Positions 1 through 13,300 of a DNA stretch of 64,000 bases are shown piece by piece. Numbering within the stretch: the stretch's first letter is position 1; every line of letters starts with the position of its first letter. The position numbers were made by a program, and so were the translations under genes. The DNA is from Rhabdophis nuchalis. Its lineage: Eukaryota > Chordata > Lepidosauria > Squamata > Natricidae. The notes under the pieces were generated by a model, which saw only the letters and a list, made by a program, of their open reading frames with translations, did no database searches and had not been told where the DNA came from. Location: contig CM077644.1 in the NCBI GenBank assembly GCA_039707465.1, positions 199,675,962 through 199,739,961 on the forward strand, in the 5' to 3' direction.

Positions 1-686
1 TTTACTAGGCTAGTTATATATGAGATGGGGTCTTTTCTGTAGTGGCAGCAATCCTTGTAAAATATCCAGCTATCTGTGGATAGTTTCTTTTTTGCTGGCT
101 ACTATAATGTCAGAATGATAAAATATGCATTGTAAAAACAGGATGTAAATTTCACTCTTGGATACATGAGTTGCAATATCGCACACAGGTACAGAATTTG
201 TTTTGCAATGTATACATGTTGACTAATTAGTTTCTCACTTCATTGATGTTTTATAAACAGTTTGTGAAGTTTTGAATGTTTTTAATAAACTATTACATGA
301 ATTGCTTCACTTGTATTTGTACAATGTTTACATCTGTAATTATATTAATTTGTACTATGTTGCTCTACTTTTATTTTTTTTAAGAATTATTTTAATTTTT
401 AAATATTTCAAATTGCCTAAAAAAATCTGATAAACATGGTTTCAATTAATCAAAGTCCAAAGAGAGCTATTTCTTTCCACTGTTCACTCTTTTAAATTTG
501 TTCACTAACAAATCTAAACACCATTATCTTTATTTTGCTCATCTGAGTCAGTTTCCATTGCATAACACATGTAACATAATATGTAGCAATGGATTATTAT
601 GTAGTGATTGTGGGTTGTTGGGGAAATGTCATGCTACTTCTGTTGTTGTGGGGAAACTATAATTGTCATGATCTTTCTCCCTAAAG
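1..686. other. AT-rich intergenic DNA, nothing recognised
   Basis: No coding exon, repeat family or RNA gene was recognised. An AATAAA-containing stretch (about 290) followed by TTG/GT-rich sequence could be the tail of an upstream gene, but no coding sequence supports that. Confidence 0.4.
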
Positions 687-790
687 CAGTTTTCCAACCT
701 TGACAATTTTAAGATGTATAAACTTTAACTGCCAGAATTCTAGGAGTTCAAGTCCAGATATTTTAAAGTTGCCAAGGTGGAAAAATATTG
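687..790. mobile_element. Decayed palindromic hAT-like MITE
   Basis: Begins CAGTTTTCCAACCTTG and contains the family core CTGCCAGAATTCTAGGAG. The left and right halves are inverted copies. The flanks CCCTAAAG and TTCTAAAG agree at 6 of 8 positions, consistent with an old 8-bp target duplication. Same family as the copies at 5953, 19548, 41701 and 49590. Confidence 0.6.
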
Positions 791-892
791 TTCTAAAGAT
801 ATCCAGAGAGATTTTCTGTCATCCAGGTTATGGTTGTCCCAAAGGTGTTTTTTCAAGAGGCAACTGAACTTTCTGGGTTTCTTTTTGTATTT

Positions 893-2060
893 GTATTTGT
901 ATTTATTAGTTTGTCAAACATGTACAAGATAGCAAGTATAAATATAAACAATGGATATAAACAAAAGAAATGAATACAAATAGTCAGGAACAGTATTTTT
1001 TATTTATTTATTTATTTATTTATTTATTTTTTATTTTATTAAATTTATACCCCGCCCTTCTCCTTGTTAGGACCCAGGGTGGCGCACAGGGATGTTAAAA
1101 TACATACAAAATATATAAAATATATAAAATTTAAAATACTTATTCTAATAAATAAATAAACCCTCCGCTAAAAACAGAATTACAATCCCAAGTTTAAAAC
1201 TATCTAATAGTCAGTATGGAGGTTACGCTAGGTCGGCTAGATGAAATAGGTGTGTCTTCAGACACATGCGGAAGAGGCGGAGGTCGGAGATGGTGCGGAG
1301 TTCAGGGGGTAGGTCGTTCCAGAGGGCTGGGCCCGCCACAGAGAAGGCTCTCCCCCTGGGTGTCGCCAGTCGGCATTGTCCAGCCGACGGCACCCTGAGG
1401 AGGCCCTCTCTGTGGGAGCGTATCGGTCTGAGGGATGTATGGGGCAGGAGGCGGTCTCGCATATAACTAGGCCCCGAGCCATGGAGCGCTTTAAAGATGG
1501 TCGTTAAAACCTTGAAGCGCACCCGAAAGACCACAGGAAGCCAGTGCAGCTCGCGCAGGATAGGTGTTATGTGGGAGTGTCTAGGCGCTCCCGTAATCAC
1601 CCGCGCGGCTGCGTTCTGGACTAGCTGCAGCTTTCGGGTGCACCTCAAGGGGAGCCCCATGTAGAGAGCATTACAGTAGTCGAGTCGAGAGGTGACGAGT
1701 GCTTGAGTGACTGTGCATAAGGCACCGTGTGTAGGACAGGGACATTAGGCATGCTGGTGTGCTTATGCACTCCCCCTTTACGGACTTCTTAGGAATGGGG
1801 CAAGGTCCAAGGTAGACACTTTAAGGTTGAAGCTGTGAGGGTTAGAGGATGTAACAATGGAGTCAGATAGAGCATTCCAGGTGTTGACCACTCTGTCATA
1901 TTTTCTGCAATCGAGTTTGGAGCGGTTTACTTTGAGTTTGTATTGTTGTATTTAGGTTGAACCTGAAGAAGTCGTTGACAGCTAAGATGTTGTAGCAGAC
2001 AATTTTGTGTACTGTGCTTAGATCATACCACACGCAGCGCCGTTCCAGATTGTCCAAGCT
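893..2060 (-). mobile_element. LINE 3' fragment, itself interrupted
   Basis: Reverse-strand LINE tail. The T/GTATT-rich 3' end is at about 893-905, 3'UTR sequence follows to about 993, and coding sequence lies at about 1896-2060 on the other side of an L3 insertion. The - strand peptide has LSLDNLERRCVWYDLSTVHK, then IVCYNILAVNDFF. This resembles the conserved C-terminal block of LINE reverse transcriptases (L-LE-RR---DL---YKI). The clade is uncertain (L2, RTE-X or another). Confidence 0.55.
994..1725 (-). mobile_element. CR1/L3-type LINE, 5'-truncated copy
   Basis: Reverse strand, with its AATAAA/TAAA-type tail at 994-1030. The remnant reading frame at 1223-1660 (-) ends with the family C-terminus (LWNDLPPELRTI, then LKTHLFHLADLA). 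It breaks off near 1725, where other copies continue. No function for the host is implied. It sits inside the LINE at 893-2060. Confidence 0.85.
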
Positions 2061-2219
2061 CAAAATTTTCTTTAAAGACATTTCACTTCTCACCGAAGAA
2101 GCTTCTTGGATGAGAAGCGAAACCTCTTCAAAGAAAGAGAAAGAAAACCCCAGAAAGTCCTGCTTTTTCAAGAGAAGCACCTTTGGGATTGCTCTTAAGA
2201 ATACCTCATGCTGCCAGTG

Positions 2220-3449
2220 ATTAGTTGAGGGAAACTCATTTGCTCCCACACCTCTTAATGTACCCCACAGAAATATTCAATTCCCATGCTTTGGGCATAG
2301 AAAAAAAGGAGATGATAGCCCTACTTTTCTATTACCTCCAAAAGCCATTTTTGTTTATTTGTTTCCTTGGAGTTTTACTACACTGCCCACTCTAATAATG
2401 GCCCAGGGCTGTATCCAAGAATGCAAAGAAAGCAAGCTTTAGAAACCTATAAAAACAAAATCACAGTGCATTTGAAAGCAATTAAAAATATTAAAGCAAT
2501 TAAAACAAAACTCCTGAAAGAATAAAAGGCCCTGAATTTTTTTAAAAAGTAGATTTTGATCTCCTACCTAACTCATGGAAGGGAAGGAGGGGTAATTACA
2601 ACCCAGCTGGCTTCATTTCAAGGCCAGGAGAACTGCCATCATCCTGAAAATGAACGTAGTGAGTGCTCCCATCAGTTCAAACAGAGTTGTAGCCAACTGT
2701 ATCTGACTTGATTAAAAAAAGGCAAAGTAGTAGGGGTTGTTTTTTTTTTTAATAAAGGCCACGCATACTCACTTTTATCTTTTTTTTATCAGTGGATAAT
2801 AGGGAGATGTAGTACCCCTCCCTCTGAATAAAGTGTTAAAAAATTCTTGTTAACCACAATAGAAAACCATACTTACATCAGAAAGGAATGTCACTTTGCT
2901 ACTTGTCTATTTGGGACATCCCATTCTTTGTGGGTTCAGAAGAATCAAATATAATTTCGAATCTTATCAATACTTTAAACTGAAAAGGAAAACTCAACTG
3001 ATTCCCAAAATAGGGCGGGGGAAGAGAGAAAACCTATCACTCTTAATTCTTGCAGTTAGTCATTTAATTCACCCAGCCCTCCCACTGGCTTTAATGAACT
3101 ACTGTGAAATCCCCAGATATTTCTGAAGTATAAAGTATTCACTTTTTTTCTAAACCTGGGGACACCTAGTGTTAATGTCAACAGGTCCAGTTCAGAAAGA
3201 ATGTATGCACCTTTAGCTGAGTGATGTCATACCTTCAATGGTGCCACTGACAACTGTCATTTTTTAACTGTCACAAAGCAGACTGTCTGCAACATTCCAG
3301 ATGATGGGTTGAATGTCCTGCAATTAACATAGTTGGCTAAATTGGCCCATTGTTTTTTGCCATGAGCTGTAACTATTATCTGGAATCGCCATTTATTAAG
3401 GCCATAAACTGGAATGTGGAATCTACCGCCTGTCGCAATATCTTGATAC
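2220..3449. other. Upstream intergenic DNA, nothing recognised
   Basis: AT-rich sequence with poly-T and poly-A runs and no convincing exon or repeat family. Short open frames here have no recognisable protein features. Confidence 0.4.
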
Positions 3450-4109
3450 ATTTTGCCACACTCAGGAAAGCGTGGGGATCGGGGATGGGAACGGAATCGC
3501 CCAAACCCCGATACTGCAAGTATTAAGAAGCCAACTCTTCAGATCAGAGTCCGGTGGAGAACCGAGAGGGCAACTCCAGATTTAGTACGGACACGGGTGA
3601 CATCTACCGGCTCACTCTTCTTGGCGAATTCATTCATGCGCTTACACCTTCCCCTCCAGTGACTGCTATTTAAGGGTGAGCGGAGGGGGAGGGGGGCAAA
3701 GGGGACCGCGGGTGGGGGTGGGGGTGGGGGGTCGGTTTGGCTTCGTCTTTCTGGAGGCTGTCCCGTTCGCAGATCTCCTTTCTCCCCGCTGGGCTGATTT
3801 CAGGCGCTGATGGGAACAAGGGTGGCGCGTCTCCTTGGGCAGAAGAGCAAACTGGTCATTCCAGTAAGGAGAAACCTCAGGTCACCACGCCGAGGGTTCC
3901 ACCTCCGTCCTCTCGCAAGAGGGCTGGCTTTCTTCATTGCGTTTCTTCTTCCTAATTTTCACTTTGCCGGTTCTTGACAACGGGCCCGCCTTGACCGGCT
4001 CTTCTTCCTCTGCCTTATGTAGGCGGGCAGGCGCTCGGACGACGACAGGTGCTTCGGGCGCTGAGGCGGGCTTAGCGGCTGAGCTTCTCCCGGCCCCTCC
4101 GATCGCGCC
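3450..4109 (+). promoter_or_regulatory. SLCO4C1: CpG-rich promoter and 5'UTR region of SLCO4C1
   Basis: Base composition changes sharply from AT-rich flanks to a G+C-rich, CpG-dense block that runs from about 3450 through exon 1 to about 4570. It contains G-tract runs around 3683-3732 that resemble Sp1/KLF-type GC boxes, and a weak TATA-like TATTTAAG at 3667-3674. The start codon follows at 4110. A CpG island over the first exon is typical of vertebrate promoters. The transcription start cannot be fixed from sequence alone; somewhere between about 3695 and 4100 is plausible. Confidence 0.7.
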
Positions 4110-4329
4110 ATGAAAAAGACTGGCGTGGACAACCCGGCTTTCCAGGCTTCCAACCCGGATCTCCTGGACTCTGGGCTGCCTCCGGCGACCCCGAGTTTCT
4201 TGCAGTCGCCGAGTTTTGACCCGGACGATCAACTCTGCGGGATCGGCCGATGCACTCCTGCCGCCCTGCAGGTCTGCAATAACGTCAAAGGCTACTTGGT
4301 CTTCTACAGCCTCCTCTCGGTCTTCCAAG
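4110..4329 (+). CDS. SLCO4C1: SLCO4C1 exon 1: start codon, cytoplasmic tail, start of TM1
   Basis: Encodes residues 1-73 plus one base. The ATG at 4110 is preceded by GCGCC and begins MKKTGVDNPAFQ, which matches the start of known OATP4C1 proteins, so no upstream start is needed. The exon ends with LQVCNNVKGYLVFYSLLSVFQ, the entry into TM1. The donor is CAAG|GTAAGC, phase 1. Only about 50 residues precede TM1, against roughly 100 in human OATP4C1, because the proline-rich part of the tail is missing. Confidence 0.93.
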
Positions 4330-7300
4330 GTAAGCGGGAGCAGCGAGCCCTTTCCGGGGACGGGACTTTTCATCAGGACTGTTGAGTTGCCTTGGCGACG
4401 TTAGTGTTCCGCTCTCCCTCCTTCTGATCTCCAGCTCTCTGTCCCATTGAATGAGGCGGGGGGGGGGGGGCGGACTTAAAAACGGAGGAACCCCGCTTCC
4501 GAGACGCTGCGCCCCTGAACTAATTCCCATTGGCTTTAACGGTCGTGTCTGCTGCGAGTACATGGTTCCCTAACTTGAATGCCTTCCAATCTATTATGAT
4601 GATTCCGGCACGCTGTCAAAACAATTAGCAGTAACACAAATACAAAGGGTGGAACAAAATGAGACTAAAATTAACCAGCAGTTAAGATCCTGTGGAAGAG
4701 GTTCATCTTTCCAGGCATCCCTAACACTCATGACCAGAGACATCCATTGATGACCCAAGGGTGACTCAGGCGAAGCCCTCAGCCTATGTGTCACATGGAG
4801 ACGGGTGCATCAGCCTGCTAGGTCTGAAGAGGAAGAATAGCTCCTTTGGTCCAAAACCACTTAACAGATTTAAGGATGAGAACAAACGTTAAAATGTGTC
4901 TGTTAAACAATTGGTTAACCAATACAGATCTTTCAGGGCAAGGATTGTACATTCCTTGCACTTTGCACTTTGGCAACTTAGCTGGCTATTTGTCATTCAT
5001 TTGTAACTTAGGGATACTTTTCAAGGTAATTTGGTGTAGAACCCATAGCCATAAGCTAAGGAGCATGGAGAGAGGGAAAGGGAGGGAGAATAAGGGAGGA
5101 AGGGAGAGAAAGGGAGGGAGGAAGAGAAAAGGAGGGAGGGAGAGAGAGAGAGAAAGGGAGGGAGGGAGGGAGAGAGAGAGACTCACACATAACTATTGGA
5201 TGAATTTGGACAGCTGCAGCTGCTGCATCAATTGTAATAGTTTTGGTGCTTTCTTCACTACAATCTGAGAATCTAGTGGCAGGTGAAAATCAAAGAGGGT
5301 CCCAGGCTTCAGGTTTCCTTTTCTCCAGGAAGTGTGATTCCATCTAAAACATTTGAACCTTAATCTCTGAATCTAACTCTTTGTGAGCCATTCCCGACTG
5401 GATTTAACTTCATTCATTCATTTATTCGACTTATTAACCGCCCCTTCTCCCCGAAGGAACTCGGGGCGGTGCACAGGAAATATAAAAACTTCAGTTTATT
5501 CTTCCTAATCCAACCCATTCTGTAATGTAGACAGCATTAAAGGTAGTACAGGTAGTCCTTGAGTTACGACCATGATTGAGCCCAACATTTATGTGGCTAA
5601 ATGCAATATTTAAGTGAGTTTTGCCCCATTTTACGACCCTTCTTGCAACAGTTGTTAAGTGAATCATTGCAGTTATTCAGTTAGTAACACGATTGTTAAG
5701 TGAATGTGACTTCCCCATTATCTTTGCTGGCCAGAAAGTGGCAAAAGGGGGCTCCCATGACCCCAGGATGCTGCAACCGTCATAAATATAAACCAGTTGA
5801 AATATAAATCTGAATTTTGATCACATTACCATGGGGATGCTGCAATGGTCATAAGTGTGAAAAATGCACTTTTTGTGCAGTTGTAACTTTGAATGGTCAC
5901 TAAATGAACTGTTATAAGTTGAGGACTACCTGCATTGATTCGTCCCTTAGAGCAGGGGTCTCCAACCTCTGCAACTTTAAGTCTGAAGGACTTCAGCTCC
6001 CAGAATTCTGGGAGCTGAAGTCCTTCAGACTTAAAGTTGCAAAGGTTGGAGACCCCTGCCTTAGAGTTGGAAGGCAAGAAACAGTAAAGCATTGTGAAGA
6101 CAGGGCATGCCAGAACTTGGTATTATCTCTTAACAGCAATTTCATATAAATAGTAAACCATGAGAAGTGGAAATCCTGTAGGACACCATAAATCAATAAC
6201 CTAAGTGTTAAAGAGTTGTATAATGGTGAATTTATTTATTTTTATCCTGCATTTATTATTTTTATAAATAACTGTGGATGGAAAGTATACCTAATAACCT
6301 TTCCTCTTCCTAGTTTCTCCACAATAACAACCCTGTGAAGTGGGTTGAGGTGTGAGGGAGTGAAGGAGTGGCTCAAGTTATTAACTGAATTTCATGCCTA
6401 AAGTGGGACTAGAACTCATAGTTACCTGGTTTCTACCATGGTGTTTAAACCACAAGACCTGATTAATACACTTTTAGGAATCTGTTATATAAGTAACCAG
6501 CTGCAGGTTTTTCTAGTAATGATGGGGAAAAAAGGATCTGTCAGATTATCATTTAAAAGCAAAAAAAACTAATAAAAAATGACTTGGTCCAAAATGAAAA
6601 ATCCAGTTGTTCCATTTTTATAACCCCATCATTTTTCTCCCAATATATTTGCTAAAAAAAACCCTTTGAAAATAAATATTCTTTGTGCATTAACAAGAAA
6701 CAATTGCAGATAATTACTATTAGTTTGAGACAATTGTCTCCAAGAACCTGACAAGTAGCCTCTCTGCCTAACCCTCTGGACACAATCCAAGATTCCAAAG
6801 ATTGTAACTATTGTTAAACTTTGTCTCTAATAGAATTCCATCTGTATCCATATCCATGTACAGAAGAGGCCAAAATTGTGGAAACCTTTTGGGAAAAGTG
6901 CATTTTTGATTGATGGCTAATAACACCACTTTCTGTTTGATTATATAAATTATATATCAATGAAAAGATAATTTAATCAAGAATGTAATGCAACAGAGTT
7001 TGTTCAATTATCTGTATTCTATGAAACATTATAGCCAAGTATAGCCAGCAATAAAACCCAGTGAATAGAAGCAATCATCCAATCTTGGTTTCACATTATA
7101 ACAGCCTTGGGTCACTCCATGGGAAGACATTGTAAGGCCATAATTCATGCTAAAGGTTGCCCAACTAAGTATTAACTGACATGGTGATAATTTTTGTATA
7201 TCTCGTTTTTTGCTATGGTAATAATTTTTGTATATCTCATATTTTCTATGTGTTTCACTTTTCTTCTTTATAACTGCTGTTCTAATAGCAAATCCTTCAT

Positions 7301-10300
7301 AAAAGTTGTTCCATTACATTCTTGAATAAATTATCTTTCCATTGATTTATAATTTCATGGTACTACTCCAAAAAAAATGGTGTTATTAGCCATCAAACCT
7401 CAAAAATACTGCACACTACTGTATGTAATCCTTACTATCTGACTAGAAGAAAGGATGTTGTGGTACCATCAGTGTCCATAAGCTATAACATCATTGCAAT
7501 CATTAATACGCTGCTGCTGTTCCTCTGCTGCTGCTTTCTTTTCCATTGTGCACAGGATGATCATTTGGGCCCTCCTACAATGTCAGGCCAAGAACTTTGA
7601 ATCTCTTTCTTTTTTTAAATCACCAAGTCTGTTTCTGGGCTTTGGTTATTTTCAAGCCCAGCAATATAAATGCTTTAATTTTTCCTATACAGAAGTAGAG
7701 ATTGGTGGCCTTACTGTCCCAGTTCTGCAGTTTTATAAGAATAGAAACAGAACAAATGTTACAGTCCTGCTTAATAGAACTTTGTTTCATAATTATTAAG
7801 TGCCTATTCAATATAAGTGGATTTAGGCTGAGGTGTTAATGTGAAATATACAATTGTTTCTTATTCAGAAATACGAGTAACAGAAAGCTCTCCACCCTCA
7901 GAAAAGCACCCCAAACCTCTTTAGTACTTCTAAACCTCTTGACCTGTCTTTTCAAACAGTTCACGATGCAAAGTAATCTTGAGTACATTATATTACATTA
8001 TTATTTTATAAGATCTTGTTTATTAGAACAAAAAAACCCCACATTAATTGGCCTTTTTGGTGGTTGTCACATGCAGAATGTGATGAAACTAGTGTAGGCT
8101 GATGATATGTGGCAATCACCTTACAGGTGGAGCATTGTCTTGTAGAAGAGAAACCACAAAATAATTGTCAGCTTTGTGTTGGGATGGTGTGGAGGCCTTT
8201 GAAGTCTCTCTTGATCCCGTTGTCAGATTCTGAAGTGAGATTGAATGCTTGACCATCTTCTTTACCAGATTTCTCGCATCTTATTTTCTATGGCAATGAG
8301 AATATGCTTCGTGTCTCTGTGTAATGGCTTAATTAATAATTTATTATTACATTTATAAATAATTTATTACATTTATAAACCACCCCCTCTCCCAGAAGGG
8401 ACTCAAGGCGGTGTACAGGAAAATTAAAAAACTATCTAAAAACATACAAGACATACAAAGTTAAAAACAAATTAAATTACCCTGTACAAGAATTTAAAAC
8501 ATTAAAATTATAACCCATTAAAACCAAATAGATAATTTGCAAAAAACAGACTGGGGCAAGAAGCGTCGATTAGGCCAAACCGGCCTGATGGAATAAATAA
8601 GTTTTTACTTTTTGGCGGAAGGCACGGAGGTCCGTGGTCGTTCCAATATCCGGGGGTAGGTCGTTCCAGAGGGTTGGGCCCATCACAGGGAAGGCCCTTC
8701 CCCTGGGCGTCGCCCGCTGGCATTGCCTAGTGGATGGCACCCGGAGAAGTCCCTCTCTGTGTGAGCGAATCGGCCGAAGGGATGTATGGGGCAGGATACG
8801 ATCCCACAAATAACTAGGTCCAATATCAGGCACTCTTGTGCTGTGAGGTAAACTGAGAGGTGTGTTTTATAAGAAGAGTTTCAGATCTGAGTGCTGCTTT
8901 ACCGTGTTTTGTATCACACTTTTTTAAAAAAAAGTCACAAATCGCTTCATAGCCAGATTTTCTAGGGCAGCTTTCATTTCATTTCAAGTGAAATAATACA
9001 ACTCAGCACAAAATTATTTTCAAACATAGCATATACAGTATGTTCTATCATTCTGAATTTTAGGGTTTTTTTTTTAAAGAGAAGGGCTTTATACCCAGGA
9101 AAGGGCTAGGTATAAGATTTTGTAAGGAAAGAAAATTTATAAATTTTACAACTGTTTAAAAGCAGCTATTTTGATAGTAAAATCTGACTGGAACAAACAA
9201 AAGGGATAGATTTTCTTTGATCCAAATAACCCCACACAGGTAATAATACAGAAACTCTTCTTGGTCTCCTTGCTTTTCTAGTCTCTTAATTCCTGTGTAA
9301 AAGTTTGTGTTTCCTTGACATGAGGAGAAATTGTCACTGAAGCAGGAGAAGCTTTACACCCTATGTCAACTTGCCATAGTTTGATAAAAGGTGCCCAATG
9401 ACTTATGTATGTTGATTCTGATGTACACTGGGATTAGTTACACAATCTATACATCTCAGTGTACAGATTACATGGGTGGATGGCCTATGCATATGACACT
9501 TATCAGTGTGATAAGATAGACCTGTTGAAATGAAAAGGACAAATTAAATTCAACTAAGTGAACTCCCATGGAGTTTGACTGATTCTGTCATCTGCTTCAA
9601 TTCATAAATGAGTTTTTTTATTTCAGCAAGAAACTTGTTCAGCAATGTGTCAAATGGTGCATCAGCTGTCTTACCATACAATGTGTGAGGAAGTAATGGG
9701 TGGAGGACCTGAAACATAAACTTTAGCTTTTAGATTCCAAAGTAATATTGACAGTTGGCATCTGACCATAACTAAGCAATTACTGTCCTAGTTATCTGAT
9801 CCATCTAAATCATCCAAGATGATAATTTGGAATCAAACAACTATAATTGAGATTGAAGATTATGATTGCCAATGCCTATGATTCTGCATAAAGTTGTTCA
9901 GATGTTGCTGTTGAAATAATACTGACCTGAATAAAATAGAGCTAGAACTACTTGTAGAAGTATATTCTAATTAAATAGGAAAATAGGTGCTTTTTAATGA
10001 TAACAAGCAATCCTTCTTTAGATTATATAAATTGGGCCCAGAATTAAAAACTTAGAAATCAATGAATCAATTAGTTGGTGAACGTCTGGTAGTGAACACT
10101 GTAACCTTATGCACAATTATTTGGAAACACAACACATTTTCTTCTGCGTGAATTAGATATATTCAGACGGATGTACTGTATAATATTACAAGGAGCTATG
10201 TATTTGGGGAAAAGAAAATCCATCCCATTTATTAATTTAGGTGACAATAACTGGGGAAGAAATGGAAAAGAAAAACGGAAACTGTAAATATACATTGTAG

Positions 10301-13300
10301 AGTCTGAGATATTCCTTGGATGTCTCTAATTTTGCCCATAAATAAAATAAATAAATAAATAATTTAATTTATAACCCGCTCTCTCTCCCCAAAAGGACTC
10401 GAGGCGGGGCACAGGGAAATTAAAAGTACATATAAAACCACAAACAATACAGTGTTAAAAAAGAATTAAACTAAACCCTGCGCTAAAATCCCATGTTAAA
10501 ACTAAGACACCCCTAAAAAACCCTAAAAACAGTTAAGTTATCCCTAGCCGGCCAAGCAAAAGAAATGTGTTTTTAATTTTTGACGGAAGGAGCGGAGGTC
10601 CATGGTTGTTCTGATTTCGGGGGGAAGGTCGTTCCAGAGGGTTGGGCCCGCCACAGAAAAGGCCCTTCCCCTGGGCGTCGCCCGCTGGCATAGCCTGGTG
10701 GATGGCACCCGGAGAAGTCCCTCTCTGTAGGAGCGGATCGGCCGCAGGGATGTGAGGGACCATGAGGTTAAGGAACCTAAGAGTTCTCTTTGAAGGGAAT
10801 TCTGGATAAAGTATTGTATGTGTTTCTTTATTAAAATGGCAATGTTATTTTTTTTATCACTATTTGGTGAGAGTCGGAAAAGGATGGTCTGAAAACTGTA
10901 TTCAAAAATCCACAAAATTATATATGTAATCTGATTAACCGGACCCACTTTCAGAGAAGGGCAGTGATGGCGAACCTTTTATCCACCAAGTGCCCAACTG
11001 CGTGCATGCCCAAACTGAAAAGTGTGTGAATGTATGCATGTATGTGCATGTGCAGCAGAGACCCAAAGACCAGCTGGCTGGCGGGAGGCAGAGCACCCTA
11101 ACACCGGCAGTGCTGCAAGAGGTAAGATCTTTTTCTTTCGCGAGCTTCAGTCTCATTGTTTGCAGGGAAGCTCATGAAAGAAATGCCAGGGAGGTCTGAC
11201 CTGGGGTGACAGTACACGTGCCAGCAAAGAGGGCTCTGTGTGCCACCTCTGGCATGAATGCCATAGGCTTGCCATCACAGCTTTAGGATATTTGATGGGC
11301 TGCTTTCGGTTAATGATGATGAAAGGAGTATGTTTTGCTTACCCTCTTGGGGAGATTTTGTTTCTTTTTCCCATGTTGTTTTTCTTATGGTTTTAAATTT
11401 ATAACACTACTAAGAGTTGTTTTGGAGTTGGGCAGGCTAAATATTTGACAGACTGAAAACATGAATAAATAAACTAATGCTTGCCTTTTTTTACTTCTAG
11501 GGATTATTGTAAATGGATTGATAAATGTCAACATTTCTACAATTGAGAAGCGTTTTGATTTGAGCAGTTCCCTCACTGGAGTAATCTCTGCTGGTTATGA
11601 CATTTCATTCTCTGTGTTATGCCTTTTTATATCCTTCTATGGTGAAAGTGGTCACAAACCAAGATGGCTGGCTTTGTCCTCTTTTCTGATCGCTGTAGGA
11701 GCATTTGTATTTTCTTTGCCACATTTTACTTCTGGACCATACACATATGGAGAAAAAGCAGAAGGTAAGTTCACATATCTTAAGCCGGTCATTATTTCTT
11801 TTATTGTTGCTCTATAGATCTACGTAGTTCAAAAATAGATACCCAGCAAGTATTTATGGAATCAATACAAGTATTTTTTTCTCTGTTGCTTATTGGGAAT
11901 TGACAACACAATCTTGGAACAGACCTCATTACAAAAGACCAAATAGAATTAGCTTTCTTTCCCTCAATGGAAGAGTGGATTGTAAGGTGATGGAGTTAGA
12001 GATGGTGAAGTTGTCTGTTTAATTAAAATTTCATCATCTCTAACTGCATCACCATGGAAGGAGGAAAACCAAGTTCTAATTTTGTTTCTACTTGGAAAAA
12101 GCTTTTGAAGTTTTGTTCAAAATAAAAAAAAATGAGACTTTGATTTTAGGTCTTGATGATTAGAAATATTTTGTAATTATAAAAATGGCTTGAAACGTTG
12201 TGAAATGCAAAGAATTCAAATGATAGCTCTAATTACAGACTAAAATACTACAATGGTAATTCCATTAAATGCTTTAGATCAGGGCTGTCAAACTCCTGGC
12301 CTGCCGACAGGATGCGTCATACTCTAGCCATGCCCATGCCCGGTTTAGCAAAGGGGAAAAAGTCCCGATACGTCACGTGATGCTGCCGTGATGACATAAG
12401 TTTGACACCCTGCTTTAGATAGACTTGAGACTAGGCAAGTTATTCAAAACCATTGTTGCAAATGTGTTTAGACGAGTGAAGTACAGTAATTAGCTACTTT
12501 TCTCAAAGAACTGTCACACTGCATATGAGCCAGACGCCAAGTGTCCAAATATTAATCCCCTGATCCCTGGGATGCTGCCACAGTCATAAGTGTGAATATT
12601 TCAGTGCCATTGTAACTTTGAACGTTCACTAAATGAACTGCTGTAATACAATCTGTATATACTATACTATTTAGAAATTTGAATAAATAATAATAATCTG
12701 TATTTTTCTGTTTCATATATATTAATCATGATTCTCTATTCTCCATTTTCTTTAATGAGGAATGTTCTTAAATTCATTTGCCTGATAATTCCATAATCAT
12801 TTTTAAATAAATTAATTAAATTACATCAGAAATAAATAACCTACAGCTGCCTTTTTTGCAGCCCAATCTCTGTGGTTTAAATACACAGCAATAATCACAT
12901 TTTAAATTTTTTAACAACCTAATTTATTTTTTTTCTTTTTGTTCAGACTTGCGTCTCAGTGGGTTCTCATTGCTGAACAAGAATTCCGCTGCCCTTCTGA
13001 GATTGTGTATTGTTCATTTATGAGGAACAATGTCATCATGTAATTTTAGCATATTTATTATGATCAGCTTGGATTCAAGTCTGATCTGGAATTAAAAAAA
13101 AGATCTTAGAATGGAACATGCCATTACTTACGTGCGTATGTTCAATTCTTTGTAAATGTCAGCTTCCTCATACCAAGGACATAACTTTTGAATTTGTCAG
13201 TCTTTGTTTTTTGTACAATATAAAATGGTACAAAAATTAAGTAAACAGAGTACATGGAGTACTATGAGCCACTGAATTAAGTCTCCCCAGTTGCTGCTGT

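Larger units (their letters stand above)
812..2190. repeat. Palindromic interspersed repeat split by a LINE
   Basis: The left arm (about 812-892: CATCCAGGTT, CCCAAAGGTG, ACTTTCTGGGTTTC) and the right arm (about 2060-2190: TTTCACTTCTC, GAAGCTTCTT, GATGAGAAGC, then the reverse complement of the left arm) belong to one element. The uninterrupted order is visible at 40998-41160, where TTTCTGGTTTTTCTTT runs straight into GAAGATGTTTCACTTCTC. The family name is not known to me. Confidence 0.65.
4330..11500 (+). other. SLCO4C1: SLCO4C1 intron 1
   Basis: A 7171-bp intron between the exon 1 donor (GTAAGC) and exon 2 acceptor (TTCTAG). It holds a GA-rich microsatellite, three antisense L3 pieces, a palindromic MITE, a TIR-bearing MITE, a Tc1 remnant and an hAT-like element, listed separately. 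7425-8335 and 8840-10330 contain no family I could recognise. Confidence 0.85.

Noticed and set aside
1..686. Upstream neighbour 3'UTR
   Set aside because: An AATAAA is present but there is no coding sequence to support it in this window.
1223..1660. 145-codon - strand frame as a small gene
   Set aside because: C-terminal remnant of an L3-type LINE, near-identical to 34385-34684, 61496-61956 and others.
3882..4373. 163-codon - strand frame over the promoter and exon 1
   Set aside because: Shadow of the GC-rich exon 1 region. It overlaps the real exon and has no recognisable domain.
4846..5268. 140-codon frame
   Set aside because: Built on the GA-rich microsatellite (runs of GRER), not coding.
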